In this document: piece after piece, positions 25,494 through 33,373 of the stretch | Position numbering within the stretch: position 1 is the stretch's first letter | How the letters are laid out: every line of letters begins with the position of its first letter | Assembly: GCA_000403315.2 (NCBI GenBank) | Contig: KE159638.1 | Span: 124,001 to 188,000 of the forward strand | DNA: 64,000 bases | Reading direction: 5' to 3' | Source of the DNA: Lachnospiraceae bacterium A2 | GTDB lineage: Bacteria; Bacillota; Clostridia; Lachnospirales; Lachnospiraceae | Position numbers and translations under genes: made by a program | The notes under the pieces: model-generated | What the model saw: only the letters and a program-made list of their open reading frames with translations | Told to the model about the DNA's origin: nothing | The model's database searches: none

Positions 25494-27395
25494 TCATAAA
25501 CGCCCGAAGGCATAGAAATGTGTCTGCCAGTAGCTTGAATTGATGTTTGCGTATTGGATGGGCGAACCACAATGAAGCATCATCCCGTCGCCCACATAAA
25601 TCCCCACATGGGACACAGGGCCGGGGCTGTCATAGGTTCCCGTGAAAAAGATAATGTCGCCGGGCTTTGCCTCGGAGGGGGAAATGATAGCGCACTGGTT
25701 ATAAATGCCCTGCGCCGTGGTACGGGGCAGGTTGTGGACGCCGCTGGCCGTGTACACCCAGCAGACAAAGCCCGAACAGTCAAAGGAGGTGGACGGGCTG
25801 GAGCCGCCCCACACATAGGGCCAGCCGATGTACTTTGTGGCTTCTTTCATGAGCGCCGCAAAAGCCGGGTCATCCAGCGCCTCGCCGGGTATCTCATAGC
25901 TGGGGCCGGTATCTTCGCCGCCGTTGTAAATCCCTTCCCACAGATAGGGTTTATTGCCTTTGAGCTGCTGCATAACGGTGTAGATTTCCCGCTGCTGTTC
26001 GTTAAGCCTCGGCAGGATCACGGCGGGCAGCGTCTTGTTTGTGAGGGTCACATTGAGAATGTAATACTCATAGGGGACTTCCTCGGTGGTGGTTTCCCCG
26101 GTCTCCGGGTCAGTGCTGGTTTCGGTGCGGTAGCGTATCTCAACTTCCTCCGTCAAGGTCAGTTCATACTGTGCCTCGAAAATCTCCCGCAGCTCGTCCT
26201 GCACCTGTTCACGGAAATACACATGGTACTTTGCCGAGAGATAGGACGCCAGCTCATAGGGGTTATGGCCGATCTCGTCCACGGAATAGCGGTACTCGTC
26301 ATAGCCGGGATGGGTGCTTTCGATGTTCGCTACCGTCTGCGCCAGCTCGTTTTCCAGCGCCGTGTAGTCCTCGTCCACCCCCAGCAGGTCCGTATCCTCC
26401 GAGGCGTAGGAGGTGCCGGATAACGCATTGGCAAGGCCGCTGCCAAGCGTGGGAAAGATGGAGCTTACCGCCGCCACAAGAAAACAGAGCAGCAACAGCA
26501 GGAGCAGGACCAGCACCGCCACAGGATGACGGGTCACAAACTGCGCCGCCCGACGGGTCGCAGTTCCCGAAGCGGCAGCGGTTTTCTTTGCGGCCTTTGC
26601 GCCCTGTTTTGCAGCCGCCTTTGCTTTTTTGGAATACCGGCGTTTCAGTTTCCATTTCTGCTGCACATGGGAAAGCGGATTGCTGGCAAGCTCCGGGTGC
26701 TCGGAGGCCATCTTCTGAAACTCCATATTAGCCCGGGCTTTTATGTCCTTCCGTTCCCACTTTGCCACCTTCCGGGCCGGGTGCTCCCGGTATCTCCGTT
26801 TGGCATACCGGGTCAGTTTCCGGGCTCCGGCCTCGGCCACAAGTTCCGACTTATGGGCTCCTTCCACACCCACATTTTCATGCTCGACTTCGTGGATTTT
26901 GTTGTGGAGATAAAACCATGCTTCGGTGCGGGCTCCCCGGACAGCTTTCTTCGCAAGCCCCGGCGGTTTCTTCGCTGCCCGTTTTGCCTCGGTCTTGTCC
27001 AGTTTCTCCCGAGCCTTTCCCAGCTTTTCCCCGGCGTGTTCCGCTTTTGCCTGTGCTTTCTGGTACTTATCCTTTTTGCTCCCGGCCTTCTCGGCAGAGC
27101 CCTCCGGCTCCTGTGCCTTGCCGGTATCCTGCGGCCCGCCCGCTTCATCCTCCTGCCTCATGCGGTCAGAGGGACGGCTTTTCCGGCTGTCCTCTTGAAA
27201 CTTGCCGCTTTTGGACTTCGGGCCATCATGGCCCGAAGGGCTGTCCTGTCCGGTATCCTCGTCCTCAAACCGCAGGCGTCGGGACGGTGCGGGGGAAGGC
27301 CCTTCCCGTTCAGCCGGTCCGGGGCGATTGCCCCCGGTATCCTCCGTCGGCCCCGGCCTCTGAAAATTCCGTTTGTCCGGTTTCTTTCCGATGAC
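25494..27395 (-). CDS. CD1108-type NlpC/P60 transfer hydrolase
   Basis: A membrane-anchored peptidoglycan hydrolase of about 630 residues, VirB1-like in role. A basic N-terminal region is followed by a membrane helix (VAVLVLLLLLLLCFLVA), a middle domain and the C-terminal C40 peptidase with Cys in TSFDCSGFVCWVY, His in GPVSHVGIYVG and a third polar site. The first ATG is at 27161, but the same frame is open upstream with family-like sequence (RRLRFEDEDTG), to GTC/ATC codons at 27395-27390 just after GGAGGG. A noncanonical start is therefore likely. A palindrome copy (27216-27238) is read in frame as SPSGHDGPK. Confidence 0.88.
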   Translation of the reverse strand, partial: VIGKKPDKRNFQRPGPTEDTGGNRPGPAEREGPSPAPSRRLRFEDEDTGQDSPSGHDGPKSKSGKFQEDSRKSRPSDRMRQEDEAGGPQDTGKAQEPEGSAEKAGSKKDKYQKAQAKAEHAGEKLGKAREKLDKTEAKRAAKKPPGLAKKAVRGARTEAWFYLHNKIHEVEHENVGVEGAHKSELVAEAGARKLTRYAKRRYREHPARKVAKWERKDIKARANMEFQKMASEHPELASNPLSHVQQKWKLKRRYSKKAKAAAKQGAKAAKKTAAASGTATRRAAQFVTRHPVAVLVLLLLLLLCFLVAAVSSIFPTLGSGLANALSGTSYASEDTDLLGVDEDYTALENELAQTVANIESTHPGYDEYRYSVDEIGHNPYELASYLSAKYHVYFREQVQDELREIFEAQYELTLTEEVEIRYRTETSTDPETGETTTEEVPYEYYILNVTLTNKTLPAVILPRLNEQQREIYTVMQQLKGNKPYLWEGIYNGGEDTGPSYEIPGEALDDPAFAALMKEATKYIGWPYVWGGSSPSTSFDCSGFVCWVYTASGVHNLPRTTAQGIYNQCAIISPSEAKPGDIIFFTGTYDSPGPVSHVGIYVGDGMMLHCGSPIQYANINSSYWQTHFYAFGRL

Positions 27396-27440
27396 GTATC
27401 CCTCCTTTCCAAACCTCGGGCCAACATGGCCCGAAGTGTG

Positions 27441-29833
27441 TTATGCCCGGTTCATTTCCTGTTTTTTGTCCTCCGGGCGGGTGGTCATAATGGCGTACAG
27501 CTCGGTATTCTGCGGGAAGCGGTCAACAAACGGGATGGTGGTATTCCCGAAGAACAGCAACCCTTCGCCGGAATTGGTATGGGTCACATAGGAAAGCTGG
27601 TGGGGGCTGATCCCAAGCTGTTTGGCTAAAATCTGCCGATCCCCCTGTGCCTGCGAGAGCAGCACAAGGAAGTCCGAGTTTTCAAAGATGTTCTCAATCT
27701 CCGGGCTTGCCAGAAAATCCTTTACGTTCTGCGTTAAAGCACTCGGAACGCACCCTTTTTTCGCAGCATTTTCCAGATCGCCACACAATAGCTTGCCGTC
27801 AGCCGGTCGCGGAGCAGCACATGGAACTCGTCGAAGTAGCACCATGTAGCGATACCACGCAGGAAATTCATGGACACCTGCGAGTTTACCAAGTCCTGCA
27901 TAATGAGCATGGCAATCGTCCGAAGCCCGGCCCCCAGCTTTTTTAAGTCAAGGCATACCAGACGGCGGTTCAAGTCCACATTGGTTTCATGGTTGAACAC
28001 GTTAAGAGAACCCGACACATAAATTTCAAGGGCAGTTGCCAGCCGTACCGCCTCGCCCTCCGGCTGGGAACAGAGCAGGTCATACAGGGTTTGGAGGGTC
28101 GGCATTTTGCTTGTTTCCGGGTCCTGCAAGTGTTCCCGGTACATCTGGCGTACACAGCGGTCAATGACGGTACGCTCCACCGGCTGCAAGCCGTCCTTGC
28201 CGCCGACGATCAGCTCCATCAGCGACAGGATAAAGTCGGCTTTCAGTGCCATCGGGTTTTCCTCGTCGAAGCTCAAATCAATGTCCATCGGGTTGATGTG
28301 GTGGGGGCTGTCTGGGGCGATCTCGATGACCTGTCCGCCCAGCCGCTTGATAAGTGGCGAGTATTCGCCCATCGGGTCAACCACAATGATCCGGTCACGG
28401 GTGGCAAGGAACACGTTCACAAGCTCCCGCTTTGCGGCAAAGGATTTGCCGGAGCCCGGCACGCCGAGGAACAGGCCGTTGGGATTTTTGAGCTTCTTCC
28501 GGTTTGCCATGATGACGTTATGGGAAAGTGCGTTGAGCCCGTAATAGACGGCTTCGCCATCCATGCGGAGCTCCTGCGTCATAAAGGGAACGAAAATGGC
28601 CGTGGAGCTGGTCGTCATGCCGCGCTTGATCTCAATGCCGTTATGGCCCAGCGGAAGGCTGGAAAGAAAACCGTCCTCCTGCTGGAAGTCCAGCCGCTTC
28701 AAGGTGCAGTTGTATTTCTGGACGATACCGGACACCGTGAACAGGTCATTGTCCAGCTCCCGGCGGGTCGGGGCCATGTTTACCACAAGGAAGGTCAGCA
28801 GGAACATTCTTTCATTCCGGCTCTGTAAATCTTCCAGAAGGGTCTTTGCGTCGTTGCTGTACGTTACAAGGTCGGGTGGAAGTATGTCCATGTCGTACCC
28901 TGACCGGGCTGCCTTCTTTTGTTCCTCCACCTTCATCTTGTCAATGTCGGAGACTTTGGCCTTGATAGATTTTACGGCGGCGGCCTGATCGACGGTTTGG
29001 ATATGGAGAGTGATGGTCATTTCCGCATCCATTTCCAAAAGCTCCGCCAGCAGCTTGTCCGAGAGCTCCGAGGCCAAAATCTGCAAGTAGGAGGCAGCGC
29101 CCCAAGTCGTCCCCACCCGGAACAGACGGCTGAAACGGAAGTCGAAGCTGTCCGGGGCGATAAAGTCTTTGGTGGAAAGCCCGGTTTTGGGGATCATATC
29201 CCATGAAAACCGGAAGGGGGAGCCGCTGCCGGGGTGGAGCTGCCCGTGAAGAAGCTCCAGCCGTTCCAGCCCCGAAAGGGAGCGGCACTTGACGCCCAGC
29301 TTTTTGAAGTTTCCGCAAATGTCCGCCTCTACACGTTCCAGCCTTGCCCTGGCGGTGGGAAGGTCGTCCACGTTCACGCCGAAGGTCAGGAGCTTTGTGC
29401 GGACAATGCCGTTGTTGCTTTTGGCGATCTGGTTTTCCAGCATTTCCACATACTCACACCGGACGCTGTTGTAATCGTCATCCTGCATGGGGATGTTCAC
29501 GCTGTACCGGCTGCCCGGGCGGCTCCGGTGGTTGAGGAAGGAAAGCTGGAACGGAAGGCTGCTGTCAAAGTAGTTGAGGCAGGCGCTCCACCCGTCAAAG
29601 ATGGCCGCCTGATCTTCGGACTGTGCGAGCTGGTAGTTGATGTCCTCGTATTCAATGGTTTTGGTGTAATAGCGGTCCGCTACCCGGCACACCCCGTCCC
29701 GGTACATTTCACGGTAAGGGAGGGTCTGCTGGGCGGTGGTGGGAATGTTCTTTCCCTTTGTGAACAGACCGGTAAGGCCCTGCTTTTCAGGCTTTCTGCC
29801 TGCGGGCTTTCCGGCCCTTCTGCTGTTTCGCAA
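27441..29833 (-). CDS. VirB4-type conjugative ATPase with a frameshift
   Basis: The motor ATPase of the type IV secretion system, about 797 residues if the frameshift is bridged. Walker A is GVPGSGKSF, Walker B is CYFDEFHVLL. The TTG start at 29833 follows AGGAGG and overlaps the PrgI gene. At 27756-27761 a run of six A (minus strand) reads CGA AAA AAG; the 0 frame stops soon after (KKGAFRVL), while the -1 frame continues GCVPSALTQNVKDFLASPE to 27441. The run contains A-AAA-AAG, the classic -1 slippery heptamer. It is either a one-base deletion or recoding. Confidence 0.88.
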
Positions 29834-30173
29834 TCGGCTGCGCCTCCTTTCTGGCGCTAAGCAGCGCATAGAAGTTTTCGGTTTTGTAAGGCCGCACCCG
29901 GGGATAGAGGAACCGGGTGCGGATGATGTTTTTCAGCACTTTTTCCAGCGGCAGGCCGTCCCGCTCATACATAGCCAGAAAGAAGAACGGGAGCATGAGG
30001 CCGATCATCAGGAACATGGCGGCGCTGTTCCCGATACTGTCACGGGAAAGCAGGTAGGCCGGGAGCCCCACCGCCGCCGCGCCGGAAAAACAAACAAGCT
30101 GGCGCTTCGTCAGATTGAAGGCCAGCTTTGTCTTGATTTTGGAAAGGTCTTTTGGTACTGGCACATAGGCCAT
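29787..30173 (-). CDS. PrgI-family membrane protein
   Basis: A 128-residue protein with the PrgI pattern: VPKDLSKIKTKLAFNLTKRQLVCF, two adjacent membrane helices (GLPAYLL and MFLMIGLMLPFFFLAMY) and a basic tail. VirB3-like in position and role, directly upstream of VirB4. AAAGGAGG sets the start. Confidence 0.9.
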   Translation of the reverse strand: MAYVPVPKDLSKIKTKLAFNLTKRQLVCFSGAAAVGLPAYLLSRDSIGNSAAMFLMIGLMLPFFFLAMYERDGLPLEKVLKNIIRTRFLYPRVRPYKTENFYALLSARKEAQPIAKQQKGRKARRQKA

Positions 30174-30217
30174 TTGGGTGAACCTCCTTTACTGCTTCGG
30201 GCCAGCATGGCCCGAGG

Positions 30218-30838
30218 TTATCTTGCGGCTTCTTTGGCCGGGGCTGTACTGCGGGCGGCTTCGGCGGCTTCTCGTCCGCTCTGCCTTGCCCGCCAGTATT
30301 CGGGATTATACTGCCGGATGGACTGATTGAGTTTTTCTTCAAACTGTCCTTTATCCTTAATGCGGTCAGGGATGTTCCACAGTTTTTTGTCCAGCAGCTC
30401 CCGGAGCACCACACTTTCCTGTGCGTCCTCCTCATAGCAGATATAGCCCTTATCCTTGAAGCCGCACTTTTTCGCCGCTGGGGAGAGGACGGCGGCTACC
30501 TCATTTGCCACCATCGTTCCGCCGTGGCTGGCGGTAGATACCAGAAACACCCCCGGACAGAGGGTTTCACAGCTCTGCACCTCGCCCCACGGGGAGCTTT
30601 TCGGCGCATGGAACATTCCGCCCGTCCGGCTCCGGTCCGCCTGCATGAGCGCCGCCTTTTCCAAGATGGCGCGAAGTTCCGAGGAAAAGTAGGCGTATTC
30701 CCGCAGGACACGGGCGGCGTCCCCGCCGCAGGCGTTCATCAACAGGGTATAGGCATCGCTGTCCGCTTTGGTACAGCGGCCCAGCAGTTTTCCGTCGTAA
30801 TAGCAGGCCGCGTCATAGCCCGTCCGTTTGCGTGGCAT
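30218..30838 (-). CDS. DUF7007-domain protein
   Basis: A 206-residue protein with the DUF7007 segment SPWGEVQSCETLCPGVFLVS, then TASHGG and a C-terminal helical tail. AAAGGAGG precedes ATG 30838; the longer ORF includes translated palindrome (MLARS). Palindrome copies abut both ends of the gene (30195-30217 immediately after its stop, 30858-30880 before its start). The domain is found in ICE and phage proteins of unknown function. Confidence 0.75.
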   Translation of the reverse strand: MPRKRTGYDAACYYDGKLLGRCTKADSDAYTLLMNACGGDAARVLREYAYFSSELRAILEKAALMQADRSRTGGMFHAPKSSPWGEVQSCETLCPGVFLVSTASHGGTMVANEVAAVLSPAAKKCGFKDKGYICYEEDAQESVVLRELLDKKLWNIPDRIKDKGQFEEKLNQSIRQYNPEYWRARQSGREAAEAARSTAPAKEAAR

Positions 30839-30880
30839 GGTTCCCGCCTCCTTTCTGCTTCGGGCCAACATGGCCCGAAA

Positions 30881-31303
30881 TCAACGCTCCGCACCACGGC
30901 TGGTCTTTTCCTTTGGGGACCGTTCTGCCTTTGCCTGCTCAGCAGCCGCTTTTCCGGCTTTGAGCTGGTCGCTGATGGATGCACGCCCCACAGAGCCACG
31001 CTCCGCCATCTGTTCCAGCTTTGCCTCATAGGCTTGCAGAACAGCGGTGTTGAGCTGTTCCCGGAACTCCTTTGTGACAGGGTAGGCCATATCCCGGTAG
31101 CCGCCTTTGCCGTCTGGCTGGCTGGGCATCCCAAGAAAGAGCCCCTTGCTGCCCTGTACGATTTTCAGATTTTCCACCACAAAGCAGTCATTGAATTTCA
31201 CGCTGGCAAAGCCCATGAGGTTTTTCACAGGTTCGATGACCCGCACGCTTACATCCAGCTTTATAGGGGCGGCTGGTGTTCCGCCCGCATTTTTTTCCTG
31301 CAT
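30881..31303 (-). CDS. SpoVG-family protein
   Basis: A 140-residue protein with the SpoVG fold (LDVSVRVIEPVKNLMGFASV, NCFVVENLKIVQG-like segment, GLFLGMPSQ) and an extra basic C-terminal helix. SpoVG proteins bind DNA/RNA and regulate. AAAGGAG sets the start at 31303. It is a regular member of CTn-type transfer operons. A palindrome copy touches its stop codon. Confidence 0.88.
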   Translation of the reverse strand: MQEKNAGGTPAAPIKLDVSVRVIEPVKNLMGFASVKFNDCFVVENLKIVQGSKGLFLGMPSQPDGKGGYRDMAYPVTKEFREQLNTAVLQAYEAKLEQMAERGSVGRASISDQLKAGKAAAEQAKAERSPKEKTSRGAER

Positions 31304-31346
31304 GGATTTCTCCTTTCCGCTTCGGGTCAGCATGGCCCGAAGTCTC

Positions 31347-32213
31347 TTAATGGCAGCCGAAGATGGATTTTGCAAGACTGCCTGTTTTGAATAAGGTAAA
31401 ACACAGCAGCACCGTATATCCCACGCAGCCCCAGATCGCCCCGATGGGGTCGCCGTCGGTGGCGATACTCTGGATCAGCACCGCATAGATGGCGACACAG
31501 ACTAAGATCAACAGACCTTGAAAGCCCACCGCAAAGAGGGAGCGGAAATAGTTCTGCCCCATGTGTCCGGTTTCCCTGTTGGGGACGGTGGCAAACGGGA
31601 TAGGCGCTAAACTTGTGAGTAAATAAATTTCAATCATACGGCCATATACGATGACGAAGATCACGATGTTTAAGGCAATCATGGTAAGCTGGATCAGGAA
31701 GGATTGTAGCCAGAGTCCGAACAGAGGGCCTAACTCCATCGCTTCAAGCTCTATCCGCAGACTGTCCAGCACATCCGGCGTGATCTCTGTCCCGTTCTGG
31801 ATAATGCCCGCTGACTGCTGGATCACATGCTGGCTTACATCAAAGACCGCCAGCACGATATTGAAGGTATTCGTCAGGATCATCACAGCCACAAAGGTTT
31901 TGAACACCCACTTAAAAAACATCCATGTGTCAACTTCATGGAGGTTGTTGCGTTCTATGAGCATCTGTATCAGCTCATAAGTCATTACAAAAGTGAGGAT
32001 GACCCCGGCGATTGGCAGGATGGCAGTTTCAGAGATCTGTCGTATCATGGAAAAGACCCCGGCGTTCCAGTCCGCCGGGGTCGTGCCTACCTGTGTGGCG
32101 ATCTCGCCAACGCTCTGATTGACGTTATCGAAAAGGCCGTCCAGATTTTCCATGATACCATCGACGAGCAGACCTTTCAGCCATTCAACGATTGCGTCGA
32201 TGATAAAGTCCAT
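31347..32213 (-). CDS. VirB6/TrbL-like conjugation membrane protein
   Basis: A 288-residue polytopic protein with about six membrane segments, beginning DFIIDAIVEWLKGLLVDGI. Domain order and position (after the Maff2 gene, before SpoVG and PrgI) match VirB6-like proteins of Clostridia ICEs. It forms part of the inner-membrane channel of the mating apparatus. A palindrome copy lies 4 bp after its stop codon. Confidence 0.87.
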   Translation of the reverse strand: MDFIIDAIVEWLKGLLVDGIMENLDGLFDNVNQSVGEIATQVGTTPADWNAGVFSMIRQISETAILPIAGVILTFVMTYELIQMLIERNNLHEVDTWMFFKWVFKTFVAVMILTNTFNIVLAVFDVSQHVIQQSAGIIQNGTEITPDVLDSLRIELEAMELGPLFGLWLQSFLIQLTMIALNIVIFVIVYGRMIEIYLLTSLAPIPFATVPNRETGHMGQNYFRSLFAVGFQGLLILVCVAIYAVLIQSIATDGDPIGAIWGCVGYTVLLCFTLFKTGSLAKSIFGCH

Positions 32214-32254
32214 ACATCAGCTCCTTTTCTGGAAAAAGGGACAACGGGTGACAT

Positions 32255-32470
32255 TTAGCTGAACAGGCCGGACAGCAGAGGGATAAGCTGAAGGCCGATC
32301 AGAACGACACCGCCGCCCGCCATGAGCTGCTTTATCCCCTGGCTTTTTGCCGCAGGGTTGTCCGACCCGTAACCTTCCAGAAGGTTGATGACGCCCCATA
32401 CCGCCAGACCAGCGCCAAGAGCCATGACCAGAATCTTGAGAATGTCGATTGCCTGATTGAAAAATTCCAT
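32255..32470 (-). CDS. Maff2-family protein (VirB2-like)
   Basis: A 71-residue protein with two hydrophobic helices (LKILVMALGAGLAVWGVI and LMAGGGVVLIGLQLIPLL) separated by a short polar loop, the layout of VirB2-like subunits. GGAGG precedes ATG 32470. It is a standard member of the transfer operon. Confidence 0.87.
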   Translation of the reverse strand: MEFFNQAIDILKILVMALGAGLAVWGVINLLEGYGSDNPAAKSQGIKQLMAGGGVVLIGLQLIPLLSGLFS

Positions 32471-32555
32471 ATACGTTCCTCCATTTTGTTTGATGGTTTT
32501 GGGTACAAAAAAAGCCGCCCACATCGGCGGCGCTTCGGGTCATCATGGCCCGAAG

Positions 32556-33373
32556 TTACACAAACTCGTCGCTATCCAGATCATCGAAGTTCAACAGGTC
32601 AGCTTCTTCGTCCGTGTCGGAGCCGTCCACTTCGTACACCGTGTATTCGTCCTCCGGCTTTAGTCTCAATGGCCGGTGGCGGAACAGGCTTTCCAAGCGG
32701 AAGGCGTTTTTCTTTTTATCAAATTCGGCTGTGTACTTGTAATTCGGGTGCTTTTTCAAGTCATACTTCGGGGACAGGAAAGGCGGGAGCCCCCTAAGCT
32801 GCAAGATACATTTATCTCCGGGCATGGTGGTGATCTCGCTGGTGGTCATCAGCTCCCGGCCAAGCCGCTGCATATTCTGGCTGTAACTTTCAGACTGTCC
32901 ACGGCTGCGGCCCTCGGTCTGCATGGAAATGGTGGCCTTGCCCAGCCAGTTTTCCGAAATATCCTTTAGGGTGGAAGCCTCCCGGCCTCCGAGGAACACG
33001 ATACTGTCCATGTTTCCCATGATGGTTTCGGAATGGTCTTTGTACAATGCCTTGCACTGGCTCATAGCCTGATAAAAGAGCGTCAGGCTGATCTCCCGGG
33101 AGCGAATGACGGCCACAATCTTTTCCAGCCCCGGCACCTGCCCGGTGTTGGCAGCCTCGTCCCACAGCACCCGCACATGGTAGGGCAGACGCCCGCCATA
33201 GGTGTTGTCAGCCTGTTCACACAGAAGGTTGAACATCTGCGAAAAAGCGAGGGCAACCAAAAAGTTGTAGGTGGTGTCCGTGTCGCTGATAAGAAAGAAC
33301 AGCGCCGATTTTTCGTCCCCCAGCTTATCAAGCTCCAGCTCGTCATAGGACATGATCTCCCGGAGCTGTGGAA
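32556..33373 (-). CDS. VirD4/TraG coupling protein, exon 2
   Basis: The C-terminal 272 codons of the coupling ATPase, from FPQLREIMSYDELEL through Walker B VRVLWDEAANTG to an acidic tail (LLNFDDLDSDEFV). Exon 1 is at 36165-37170. Removing the intron joins PFD and I-PQLREIM in frame, giving a protein of about 608 residues. Without splicing only the exon 1 product would be made. A palindrome copy directly follows its stop (32533-32555). Confidence 0.9.

Noticed and set aside
26526..27629. Long plus-strand ORF of 367 codons
   Set aside because: Antisense to the CD1108 hydrolase and VirB4 genes; a GC-rich shadow frame without a ribosome site or domains.
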